NCBI GenBank assembly: GCA_965249785.1
Contig: CBDFMU010000055.1
Span: forward strand, 1-64,000
Origin: M3007 sp965249785
Lineage (GTDB): Bacteria > Bacteroidota > Bacteroidia > Chitinophagales > Saprospiraceae
Reading direction: 5' to 3'
Length of the DNA stretch: 64,000 bases
Part shown: one piece after another, positions 34,901-42,006 of the stretch
How the letters are laid out: each line of letters begins with the position of its first letter
Numbering within the stretch: position 1 is the stretch's first letter
Made by a program: the position numbers and the translations under genes
The notes under the pieces: model-generated
What the model was told of the DNA's origin: nothing
Seen by the model: only the letters and a program-made list of their open reading frames with translations
Databases searched by the model: none

Positions 34901-36400
34901 GACGCAATCGTCGGTGTAGAAGCCAAAAAACTGCTGGCCGATGCACAGGCAATGTTGAAAAAAATCGTTGCCGAAAAATGGCTGACTGCGCGTGGCGTGA
35001 TCGGCATTTTCCCCGCCAATACTATTAATGACGATGATATTGCGCTATATGATCCTGAGACTGGCGATCTGATGCATGTAGCACATCATTTGCGTCAGCA
35101 GAATCAGAAAGCACCGGGGCAACCTAATTTTTGTTTGAGTGATTATGTAGCCCCCCCCTACCCCCCCGTAAAGGGGGGGAGTGCCACTCACGTTGATGAA
35201 GTGGAGGAGAAAATTGCTGCTATTCACAACGTAGAGTTAGCCTCACCTGGTCTCTCTGTGAAGGGGGGGAATGGCACTCACGCTGGCGGGGCGGGCTATT
35301 TGATTGCTGATGGAGAAATAGATATAGTAGAGGAAGATGATTATTTGAGAGGTCATAAACGAATTTATAAAACGGCTAATTCAGTAGTATATGAACAATT
35401 AAAAGCATTTTCTCGTGATTTAAGAAACAAGCCAACGCCAGCAGAGGAGCATTTATGGCAACTACTACAAAGTCGCCAATTGGATGGTTATAAGTTTCGC
35501 CGTCAGCATATAATTGACTGTTTTATTGCCGATTTTATTTGTCTGGAGAAGAGATTGGTCATTGAAGTAGATGGAAGTATTCATCAATTACCCGAAAATA
35601 AAATCAGCGACGCAGACCGCACCAGTGTATTGAATCACTTGGGCTTTCAGGTAATTCGTTTTACGAATAACGAGGTGTTACATGATACTGATCAGATACT
35701 GTTTAGGATAAAAGCGGCAATAGAAGCCCCCCCCTATCTCTCCGTAGAGGGGGAGAGTACCAATCACGTTGGTGCTTTGGATAGAGATGCTGACATAGCC
35801 CATACTTCTATCTCCGTTGAGAAGGAAAGTCTAAACTCAACGGCGGAGCTCACTCAATCCCCCCCCTCTACGGGGGGGTTAGGGGGGGCTGACTACCTGG
35901 GAGCCTTCGCCGTCACCGCCGGCATAGGTATCGAAGAACGCGTTAAAGCCTTTGAAACCGCTCACGATGACTACTCGGCCATCATGCTCAAATCGCTGGC
36001 GGACCGCCTGGCCGAAGCATTCGCGGAACGCATTCATGAGCGAGTACGTAAAGAATTCTGGGGCTACGTCACCACAGAAAATCTGGAAAACGACCAATTG
36101 ATCGCTGAAAAATATCAGGGAATTCGCCCGGCTCCCGGCTATCCGGCCTGCCCGGAACATACGGAGAAACAGTTACTGTGGAAGTTACTGGAACCAGACC
36201 GTATCGGCATGTCGCTCACGGAAAGTTACGCGATGTACCCGGCAGCGGCAGTCAGTGGCTGGTATTTTGCGCATCCGGAAGCGAAGTATTTTGGATTGGG
36301 ACAAATTGGGAAAGACCAGGTGGAAGATTATGCGCGGCGCAAGGGCATGAGCGTGGAAGAAATGGAACGCTGGTTGTCGCCGGTGTTGAATTATGGATAA
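31982..36400 (+). CDS. metH: Cobalamin-dependent methionine synthase with DUF559 insert
   Basis: 1472 residues from GTG 31982; an in-frame GTG at 31931 is less likely. It transfers a methyl group from methyl-tetrahydrofolate via cobalamin to homocysteine. The homocysteine domain opens with DGAMGTMIQ and ends with the zinc motif GGCCGTTPDH. The folate domain has NIGERTNVTGSAKF, the B12 domain GDVHDIGKNIVGVVLGCNN (His ligand), and the activation domain ends AVSGWYFAHPEAKYFGLGQI. Between FCLSDYVAP and ADYLGAFAVTAG about 244 extra residues (1059-1302) are inserted in frame. Without them the protein is about 1228 residues, the usual MetH length. The insert lies in a loop of the activation domain. 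Whether the enzyme stays active is unknown. Confidence 0.96.
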   Translation: MTNDILPILTRAARQRILIIDGAMGTMIQQYKLTEADFRGERFKNHHRDLQGDNDLLSITRPDVIEAIHRAYLEAGSDIIETNTFNATSISQSDYDMPAGVAYDINLAAAQIACLAAKDFTAQNPDKPRFVAGAIGPLSKTLSLSPNVNDPGFRAVTFDEVKEAYIEQVRGLLDGGSDVLLIETIFDTLNCKAAIYAVEEVFEEKNVRLPIMISGTITDASGRTLSGQTVEAFWISIKHARPFSVGLNCALGAAEMRPHLEALSGIADCFISAYPNAGLPNEFGEYDQTPHEMCGLVEEFAQSGFINIAGGCCGTTPDHIRHIANHLAKVKPREIPTPHSPAYTMLTGLEPLIIRENTNFVNIGERTNVTGSAKFAGYIKSGNYTEALTVARQQVDGGAQIIDVNMDEGLLDSEEAMVTFLNLVASEPDISKLPIMVDSSKFRIIEAGLKCLQGKCIVNSISMKEGEAEFIRQAKICRRYGAAVVVMAFDELGQADTTERKIEICQKAYRILTEQVGFDPTDIIFDPNIFAIATGIEEHNEYAINFLDATRVIKETCPGAKISGGVSNLSFSFRGNNHVREAMHSVFLYHATQAGMDMGIVNAGMLEIYANIAPDLLQKIEDVLFNRNSNATEELVKYAEQVKSGGKVIEKDLAWRDATVQKRLEYALVKGDTEFIEADTEEARLLYPEPLHVIEGPLMDAMNIVGDLFGQGKMFLPQVVKSARVMKRAVAHLTPFIEAAKLLNSDSRSKGKILLATVKGDVHDIGKNIVGVVLGCNNYDVVDLGVMVNAEKILQAARAENVDIIGLSGLITPSLDEMVHVAREMERQGFNLPLLIGGATTSKTHTAVKIEPQYSRAPVVHVLDASRAVAVVSSLLTDNKEDHQAFIEGVKADYDQIRVTRAGKQSAKQYLTLEQARANKQQLDWENFTPVKPNLLGTKTFEEYDLAELAEYIDWTPFFQSWQLFGKYPAILEDAIVGVEAKKLLADAQAMLKKIVAEKWLTARGVIGIFPANTINDDDIALYDPETGDLMHVAHHLRQQNQKAPGQPNFCLSDYVAPPYPPVKGGSATHVDEVEEKIAAIHNVELASPGLSVKGGNGTHAGGAGYLIADGEIDIVEEDDYLRGHKRIYKTANSVVYEQLKAFSRDLRNKPTPAEEHLWQLLQSRQLDGYKFRRQHIIDCFIADFICLEKRLVIEVDGSIHQLPENKISDADRTSVLNHLGFQVIRFTNNEVLHDTDQILFRIKAAIEAPPYLSVEGESTNHVGALDRDADIAHTSISVEKESLNSTAELTQSPPSTGGLGGADYLGAFAVTAGIGIEERVKAFETAHDDYSAIMLKSLADRLAEAFAERIHERVRKEFWGYVTTENLENDQLIAEKYQGIRPAPGYPACPEHTEKQLLWKLLEPDRIGMSLTESYAMYPAAAVSGWYFAHPEAKYFGLGQIGKDQVEDYARRKGMSVEEMERWLSPVLNYG
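35150..35198 (+). repeat. 49-bp element repeat, copy 1
   Basis: Encodes APPYPPVKGGSATHVD. It contains the left terminal inverted repeat. Copies 2-4 (35240, 35726, 35798) have the same length and the same codon phase. Confidence 0.75.
35240..35288 (+). repeat. 49-bp element repeat, copy 2
   Basis: Encodes ASPGLSVKGGNGTHAG. It keeps GTGAAGGGGGGGAATG and CACTCACG but has lost most of the C runs. Confidence 0.65.
35726..35774 (+). repeat. 49-bp element repeat, copy 3
   Basis: Encodes APPYLSVEGESTNHVG, directly after the DUF559 domain. Confidence 0.7.
35798..35846 (+). repeat. 49-bp element repeat, copy 4 (degenerate)
   Basis: Encodes AHTSISVEKESLNSTA. The most decayed copy, but with unchanged length and phase. 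Confidence 0.55.
35858..35887 (-). repeat. Right terminal inverted repeat of the DUF559 element
   Basis: C8-TCTA-CG7-TTA-G7 is close to the reverse complement of the left end at 35151-35180. Confidence 0.65.
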
Positions 36401-36414
36401 TTCAATCATTGATT

Positions 36415-36451
36415 TAGACCTATAAGGTTTCCAAAAAACCTTATAGGTCTA
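36415..36451. terminator. AGACCT-family hairpin between metH and lactonase
   Basis: TAGACCTATAAGGTTT pairs perfectly with its complement (16 bases) around loop CCAAA, between two convergent genes. There is no T run, but the position fits a bidirectional terminator. The same repeat family appears at 38690-38722. Confidence 0.6.
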
Positions 36452-36464
36452 GTATATTAAATTA

Positions 36465-37607
36465 TTACTCTACAATACAAACCGGAGTACCCACATCCAC
36501 GCTCTTCACAAACACCGGCAAGTCCCCTTTTCGCAGGTCGAACAAAGCAATATTGCGCGTATCCTGATTAGCCACCAGCATCCAGTTGCCATCATTGGTG
36601 AGGTGAAAATTGCGGGGCGTTTTGCCATGCGTATCCACGTAACCAACGCTTTGTAAGGCACCTGCGGCATCAATGCTGAAGACAGCAATGGAATTATGCC
36701 CCCGATTGGAAGTGTACAGGAATTTTCCGTCTTTCGAGAGGTGAATATCGGCAGGTGTATTACTGCCTTGAAAAGAAGCCGGAAGCGTAGACAGGAACTG
36801 TGAATGTTCCAAACTACCATTTTCCATGACCTGCGTGGCGGCAACGGTACTATTCAGCTCATTGAGAATATATAGAATTTTTCCGTTGGATGAAAATGCC
36901 ATGTGCCGGGGGCCAGTAGCGTCGGGCATTTCTAAAAAAGGTTGTTCCGCAGGCAATAACTTACGCTGTGCATGGTCGTATTGATAGATCATAACGCGAT
37001 CGGTACCCAGATTTGCTACATACACGAAGCGTTCATCCGGGCTGATCACCGAACTATGCGGGTGCGAGCTTTCTTGCCGTGGGTTGAGTTTTGGTACATC
37101 ATCCAGATAAATCAGTTGCCGTTCTGTCTGATCGGTCAAAGGGAGCGGAAATGCACAGACCACTCCACCCACATAATTACAAACTACCGCCATTTGCGCA
37201 TTTTTATCTAGACTAATGTGGCAAGGCGCGTGGGCGGCAGTACTGAGCGATGCCAGCCGTTGACCAAAAGAAGCCGCCCGCAGATCGTAGGCCTCGAAAC
37301 GGCCAATTGCATCGGTGCCGGGACTGATCTCGTTGACGGCATACAACGTATTATGATCGGGCGACAGGGCCACAAAAGACGGATTAATCATGCCCCGGAT
37401 CGTGTCTGTGACGTGGAGATCCAGCGTAGCCGGATCGAAAGACATTTTGTAAATGCCAGCCGCGTTGCCATCTACGTGCCCTTCTTTTTGGGTGTAGGTA
37501 CCGATGTAAAAAGTCATGTTAGCGGGGGTTGATTTGATATTATTTTGGCAGTTCCAGCCAAACATAAGGCTCAAAGCGAGCAATTTCAAAAAGTAGTGGT
37601 TTGACAT
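36465..37607 (-). CDS. Lactonase family protein (YbhE/Pgl-like beta-propeller)
   Basis: 380 residues from the ATG at 37607; the frame is open to 37694. The N-terminus MSNHYFLKLLALSLMFGWNC is a likely signal sequence. Seven-bladed propeller motifs recur, for example FYIGTYTQKEGH, NPSFVALSPDHNTLYAVNE, HPHSSVISPDERFVYVANLG, GPRHMAFSSNGKILYILNE and TPRNFHLTNDGNWMLVANQD. The family includes 6-phosphogluconolactonase (Pgl) and muconate lactonising-like enzymes. With an export signal, a periplasmic lactonase or sugar-binding role is more likely than the pentose pathway. Confidence 0.85.
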   Translation of the reverse strand: MSNHYFLKLLALSLMFGWNCQNNIKSTPANMTFYIGTYTQKEGHVDGNAAGIYKMSFDPATLDLHVTDTIRGMINPSFVALSPDHNTLYAVNEISPGTDAIGRFEAYDLRAASFGQRLASLSTAAHAPCHISLDKNAQMAVVCNYVGGVVCAFPLPLTDQTERQLIYLDDVPKLNPRQESSHPHSSVISPDERFVYVANLGTDRVMIYQYDHAQRKLLPAEQPFLEMPDATGPRHMAFSSNGKILYILNELNSTVAATQVMENGSLEHSQFLSTLPASFQGSNTPADIHLSKDGKFLYTSNRGHNSIAVFSIDAAGALQSVGYVDTHGKTPRNFHLTNDGNWMLVANQDTRNIALFDLRKGDLPVFVKSVDVGTPVCIVE

Positions 37608-37640
37608 CAGTAGATTCGTAAAATTCAATGCCGCAGAATA

Positions 37641-37677
37641 GAAAAATGCCGTTGCAGACCTAAATGTCTGTAACGGC
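37641..37677 (-). terminator. Rho-independent terminator after mtgA
   Basis: On the minus strand GCCGTTACAGAC pairs with GTCTGCAACGGC (one G-T pair), followed by ATTTTTC. Confidence 0.65.
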
Positions 37678-37783
37678 AGCGAAATCACCCCCATTATTTG
37701 GTGAAATATTATTTCTTACATTGATCCCACTGAAATTTAGTTGGACAAAGATGTCGAATCTGCCGTTCCATGCTCCAAACTAT

Positions 37784-38575
37784 TCATTCCTCGTTCTTTT
37801 TCGGGGTATTCGGATGTTCATAATCCAGGCGACCACCCCACATCCGCATTTGCGACAGGATGAATTGCTGGCGTTCGCGGACGTTGCGCGAGGGGTTGAC
37901 CGCCGAAAATTCCAGGGGATTGGGCAGTACGGCAGCTAAGATGGCGGCTTCTTCGCGACTGAGGTTTTTGGCACTTTTATGAAAAAAATGCTGCGACGCT
38001 GCCTCTGCGCCATAAATGCCGTCGCCAAATTCGATGACGTTCAGGTAGGCCGTCATGATCCGCTCTTTGCTCCAGACGAGCTCAATCAGGAAGGTAAAAT
38101 AAATCTCGAATCCCTTGCGCAGCCACGACCGCGATGGCCAGAGGAACACATTTTTGGCAGTTTGCTGGCTGATAGTGCTGGCTCCGCGCTTCCGCTCATG
38201 ATTTTGATTGTAGGAATACGCCTTTTCAATGGCTTCCATATCAAAGCCGTTGTGTTCCAAAAAATACTGGTCTTCCCCACACACGACGGCCAGCTGTAGG
38301 TGCGGCGACAGCTCGCTGAGCGGTACCCAATAGTTGTCGAGCCGAACCGAGCGTTTGGGGTCCCAGGCCTGCTCCCAGCAACGCTCCACCATCAGCGGGG
38401 TGATTGGCACGGGCACCACCGCATAGAGGAGCGTAAAACCAATGGAAAGCCCAAAAAACCACGCCGCAATTTTTAGTGCCAGCCAACGGAGATATTTCCC
38501 CCACAGGAGTCGCCCCATTTCATCTTGGGGAACGGTACGGTACCAACGCCGGAGCAGGCGGGCGAGGAATTTCAC
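37784..38575 (-). CDS. mtgA: Monofunctional peptidoglycan transglycosylase
   Basis: 263 residues. An N-terminal membrane anchor (LALKIAAWFFGLSIGFTLLY) is followed by a GT51 domain: VVCGEDQYFLEHNGFD with the catalytic glutamate, RGASTISQQTAKNVFLWPSR, KERIMTAYLNVIEFGDGIYG and AAILAAVLPNP. It polymerises lipid II into glycan strands in the periplasm. The protein is the short MtgA type without transpeptidase domain. Confidence 0.95.
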   Translation of the reverse strand: MKFLARLLRRWYRTVPQDEMGRLLWGKYLRWLALKIAAWFFGLSIGFTLLYAVVPVPITPLMVERCWEQAWDPKRSVRLDNYWVPLSELSPHLQLAVVCGEDQYFLEHNGFDMEAIEKAYSYNQNHERKRGASTISQQTAKNVFLWPSRSWLRKGFEIYFTFLIELVWSKERIMTAYLNVIEFGDGIYGAEAASQHFFHKSAKNLSREEAAILAAVLPNPLEFSAVNPSRNVRERQQFILSQMRMWGGRLDYEHPNTPKKNEE

Positions 38576-38616
38576 GGGCAGCTTGGTTTAGCGGGCAAAA
38601 ATAAGGCGAGGGGTTG

Positions 38617-38790
38617 ACATTGTTGAGAATGTTGAGGGGTGGAGAATGTTGAGAAAATTTTGATGGCCTCTTTTTGGTAAATCTGGACGAGACCTATCAG
38701 GTTTCAAAAACCTGATAGGTCTGCATAATGAACTAATCTCTACTTTTTTCTCAACAACCTCAACCCTTTTTCTCAACACCCTCTCAACAA
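38617..38790. repeat. GTTGAG intergenic repeat block with an AGACCT hairpin inside
   Basis: GTTGAGAATGTTGAGGGGTG words on the left and CTCAACAACCTCAAC, CTCAACACCCTCTCAAC on the right. Between them, at 38690-38722, AGACCTATCAGGTTT pairs perfectly with its complement around loop CAA. The whole lies between the TonB receptor and mtgA genes. Confidence 0.7.
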
Positions 38791-38794
38791 CTCC

Positions 38795-41434
38795 TTAAAA
38801 ATCCCCGCCTCCTTCTTCTACCCGCGTATTTTTTCGGCGGAACAGCGAAGTGTCGAATTTGCCAAAACGGTAAGAGAAGTTGAGGCGCACCAACTGTGGA
38901 TCGCGCCGCCGCCAACTGTCTTGCACAAAGAATGCCGATTCGGAGTGTGAGCCATTGCGCCGCGACCGGAAAATATCCTGCACATTGAGCGTCAAAGTGC
39001 CTTTACGTTTCCAAATATCCTTGCGGATGGAGGCATCCACGTACCAGGTGGGCGTGCTGTAGCCCTGCGCTGTATTGGAAGTGCCGCCGAAGCCACCGCC
39101 GCCGGGACCGCGCCCACCACCGCCGCCGCTATCCGCTGAGTAAGCGGTGCGACTTTGGTAAGAGCCAGAGAATTGAACGGTAAATGCCTGGGGCAATTTA
39201 AAAGCTAAATTTTCCTTGGCAAACCAGGTGAATTGCTCCACTTTCAATTGACTTTCAATATTTTGTGCATCCACTACTGAGTTGTAGAAATTGCCATTGG
39301 TAGTCAATTCGATGAACTTGAAAAACGTATTTTTCAAGGTAAATTCCAGCCCGTAGGCAACGCTCGAGTTAGAATTGGCATAACTGGATACGATGACATC
39401 GCGCTGCAACAGGTCATTGAATTCCATGAACTGGTAGCGCGTGATTACGTCGTTCGCCTGTTTGTAATAGATGGACAGCAGCAAATTGTGGCCCTGCACA
39501 AAAATATTCTGGTACTGCAATTCAAAAGAATTGGTGAACTCTGGCCGCAGCCCCGGATTGCCCCGCGATAGTTGCAGGGAATCGGAAAAATCGTAGAAAG
39601 GGATCAAATTGAAGAAACTCGGCCGATTGATGCGACGGGTGTAGCTCAATTGTATATTATCGTCGTCGTTCAATTTGTAGGTCAAAAACGCGCTGGGAAA
39701 CAGGCTGAGCGGATAGTTATTTTTGAAAGTCGAATCCACATCCAGCAAAGTGCCCGTGTAACGCGAACTCTCGGCCCGCAGTCCCACCTGGTAACCCCAT
39801 TTCGGGAAAGAATGACTGTAGGTACCATAAGCCGCGAGCACCTGATCTTCAAATTTATAGCGATCAGCAAAACCCGGCGCACGAATATATTGATCATCCG
39901 CAAAATCAAATTGGTAGTTGGCATTTTCGCTCTGATAATTCCGTAAAGCAGCGCGCGCGCCCAGTTCGAGTTTCGTAGTGGCCGTGATCGGATGCACAAA
40001 ATCGGTCTGCGCAGTCAAAAAGTTGTTGGTTCCCGTACCCTCTTGTCGCTGGCGGGTACGGAGCGGCGAGTTTTGATACTGCGTATTAAACAGTCCATTA
40101 TTGTTAAAATTAGCTCCGTTGTAGTTCAAATCGGCGGTCAATTCTTTTCCTTCCTTTGGAAAGAGGTGTTTGAATAACAATTGGCCCCCAAAATTCTGGA
40201 ACATCCGATGGCTATCAGAATGCCGCAGGGCGAGACTGGACGACGCGTCCACCGTGTCGGTGCGAATATGCAAGTCGTCCGTGGAATTAAAGCCGCCAGC
40301 AGTATAATTACCCGCTGCGGTGAGGGTGTTGCGGTTGTTCATAAACCAGTCTATGCCCGCCCGGCCCGAAGCGAAATAGCCCTTGTTTTCCGATTCTGTC
40401 GTCTGAAAAACGTTGGTGCGGGGCGTACCGAATAGATTCAGCCGATCGGTTTCACCAGTGCCAAGGGAACGCCGTTGATTCAGGTTACCACTCACGAAAG
40501 TATTGATTTTGCCCTGCCGCACGTTGAGGTCGCCGCCGAGATTGAAGCGGCCCCGCATATCTATGCCGGTGCGTACGCTGCCGTTGTAGCCGACTTTGCG
40601 ATCTTTTTTCAGGACAATATTTACGATACCTGCATTGCCGCCCGAAGCATCATACTTGGCCGAGGGATTGGTGATAACTTCTACATTATCAATGGCATCG
40701 GCAGGGATCTGGTCCAACGTGAGGGTGGTCGGGCGGCCATCTACGAAGATTTGCGGCGCGGCATTGCGCAGCGTCAAGTTGCCGTCAATGTCCACATTGA
40801 GCGAAGGAATGTTTTTCATGGCATCCTCAGCGGTACCGCCTGCCGCCACGCCATCTTTATCTACACGGTAGATTTTTCGGTCCAAAGCCAGCGTCACCTG
40901 CGAGGCTTCACCGCTCACGGTCACTTCTTTCAATACCTGCGAAGAAACAGCCAGCCGGATATTGCCCAAATCCTTATCCACAGCACCGGCATTCGCGCCC
41001 GGCGCACCACCCGCAGGCCGTCCACCGGCCGCTGGTTTGCCGGGACCGCCAGCAATACCGAAGCTGACTTTTTGCTCCACTTCCGCGTAGCCTAAGAAAG
41101 TGATCTTCAAGGTAAATTCTCCTCGAATCGGCAGATTTTCCAGGCTAAACTCCCCATTTTCGCCGGTTAATTGACCCGCAATCAGCGCCAGTTTCATCGT
41201 TTTAGCAACGGTATCAAAACGCATCCCGGTCAGTTGCACCGAAGCATAACCGAGCCCTTTGCCAGTCGCATCATCCACGACTTTCCCGTAAAAATGCCCG
41301 ATGTTGTATTGAGCCGGATTGGGTCGGCCACCCGGCGCGCCTTGCGGATATTGACTGAACAAAAAAGTGGGGAAAAGAACCAGAAAAGCCAGCCAACCCA
41401 ATGAATTGGCAGCCGTAGCGCGTAGGTGCATCAT
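38795..41434 (-). CDS. TonB-dependent receptor, outer-membrane beta-barrel type
   Basis: 879 residues from ATG 41434 (MMHLRATAANSLGWLAFLV...), with a signal peptide ending near FLFSQ. A carboxypeptidase-regulatory-like domain (YGKVVDDATGKGLGYASVQL) is interrupted by a Gly/Ala/Pro-rich linker (about residues 140-165). A plug follows (MKNIPSLNVDIDGNLTLRNA, PQIFVDGRPTTLTLDQIP, NVEVITNPSAKYDASGGNAG). The rest is a barrel of the outer-membrane-protein-beta-barrel type. A second glycine-rich stretch (SGGGGGRGPGGGGFGG) lies late in the barrel, probably in an external loop. The ligand is unknown. No SusD partner. Confidence 0.9.
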   Translation of the reverse strand: MMHLRATAANSLGWLAFLVLFPTFLFSQYPQGAPGGRPNPAQYNIGHFYGKVVDDATGKGLGYASVQLTGMRFDTVAKTMKLALIAGQLTGENGEFSLENLPIRGEFTLKITFLGYAEVEQKVSFGIAGGPGKPAAGGRPAGGAPGANAGAVDKDLGNIRLAVSSQVLKEVTVSGEASQVTLALDRKIYRVDKDGVAAGGTAEDAMKNIPSLNVDIDGNLTLRNAAPQIFVDGRPTTLTLDQIPADAIDNVEVITNPSAKYDASGGNAGIVNIVLKKDRKVGYNGSVRTGIDMRGRFNLGGDLNVRQGKINTFVSGNLNQRRSLGTGETDRLNLFGTPRTNVFQTTESENKGYFASGRAGIDWFMNNRNTLTAAGNYTAGGFNSTDDLHIRTDTVDASSSLALRHSDSHRMFQNFGGQLLFKHLFPKEGKELTADLNYNGANFNNNGLFNTQYQNSPLRTRQRQEGTGTNNFLTAQTDFVHPITATTKLELGARAALRNYQSENANYQFDFADDQYIRAPGFADRYKFEDQVLAAYGTYSHSFPKWGYQVGLRAESSRYTGTLLDVDSTFKNNYPLSLFPSAFLTYKLNDDDNIQLSYTRRINRPSFFNLIPFYDFSDSLQLSRGNPGLRPEFTNSFELQYQNIFVQGHNLLLSIYYKQANDVITRYQFMEFNDLLQRDVIVSSYANSNSSVAYGLEFTLKNTFFKFIELTTNGNFYNSVVDAQNIESQLKVEQFTWFAKENLAFKLPQAFTVQFSGSYQSRTAYSADSGGGGGRGPGGGGFGGTSNTAQGYSTPTWYVDASIRKDIWKRKGTLTLNVQDIFRSRRNGSHSESAFFVQDSWRRRDPQLVRLNFSYRFGKFDTSLFRRKNTRVEEGGGDF

Positions 41435-41624
41435 GAATATGGAATAAAAATTAGGCTGAAAAACCATTGTATCCGACTATACAGAGCCATTGCCTGTATG
41501 TTTCCTAACATCGGCGCGGCGTAAAGAACAGCCGAAAGCAAGGATAGTTGCGCGACGGACAAAATTCGCCTGGAGCGTGCGCGTGCAGGTAAATTAAAAA
41601 AATTTTCCAAAAAAATTAAAATAC

Positions 41625-41654
41625 TTGATTTTCAATTGTATCCCCCTATCTTTG
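41625..41654 (+). promoter_or_regulatory. Promoter of the cold-shock gene
   Basis: TTG (41625-41627), exactly 19 bases, TATCTTTG (41647-41654). This is a textbook Bacteroidota promoter, with a leader of about 40 bases before the ATG. Confidence 0.8.
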
Positions 41655-41700
41655 CCTCGGCTTTGGCCAAGATTCATTCATTTTTTAAAGTTTTTCAGTA

Positions 41701-41892
41701 ATGTACAAAGGAACGGTAAAGTTCTTCAACGAAACAAAGGGCTTCGGCTTCATCGTTGATTCCGCCTCCGGGCAAGAAATTTTTGTTCACGTCAGCGGCT
41801 TGGTTGACAAAATCCGTGAAGGCGACACCGTCACTTTCGAAACCCAACGTGGAAAAAAAGGCATGAACGCAGTGAATGTCCAACTCGCCTAA
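41701..41892 (+). CDS. Cold-shock domain protein
   Basis: 63 residues, one cold-shock domain. RNP1 is KGFGFI and RNP2 is IFVHVS. It starts MYKGTVKFFNETKGFGFI and ends AVNVQLA. It binds single-stranded RNA or DNA and melts RNA structure at low temperature or during growth. Monocistronic, with its own strong promoter and terminator. Confidence 0.96.
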   Translation: MYKGTVKFFNETKGFGFIVDSASGQEIFVHVSGLVDKIREGDTVTFETQRGKKGMNAVNVQLA

Positions 41893-41925
41893 GCGAAGCA
41901 GATATTCTTGATGATATAATGCAGA

Positions 41926-41956
41926 ACCCCGACGAACAGCCGTCGGGGTTTTTTTG
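41926..41956 (+). terminator. Rho-independent terminator of the cold-shock gene
   Basis: ACCCCGACG pairs perfectly with CGTCGGGGT around AACAGC, followed by TTTTTTTG. Confidence 0.92.
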
Positions 41957-42006
41957 TGTACAACGGACTGCCAAGTCCGTTTTTTCGTTGTAGAAAAAAC
42001 AATACC

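Larger units (their letters stand above)
35156..35887 (+). mobile_element. In-frame DUF559 element inside metH
   Basis: 732 bases, 244 codons. The ends are C/G-rich inverted repeats: on the left C8-TA-C7-GTAAA-G7 from about 35151, and on the right, read on the other strand, C7-TAA-C7-GTAGA-G8. The middle (35348-35725) codes for a DUF559 / VSR-like PD-(D/E)XK nuclease domain: LRNKPTPAEEHLWQLLQSRQ, GYKFRRQHIID, FIADFICLEKRLVIEVDG and VIRFTNNEVL. No splicing residues of inteins are seen at the borders. The interior is more AT-rich than metH. No clear target duplication is visible. Confidence 0.75.

Noticed and set aside
35156..35887. Intein in MetH
   Set aside because: No Cys/Ser at the left junction, no His-Asn at the right junction and no intein block motifs. 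The insert is flanked by C/G-rich inverted repeats instead.
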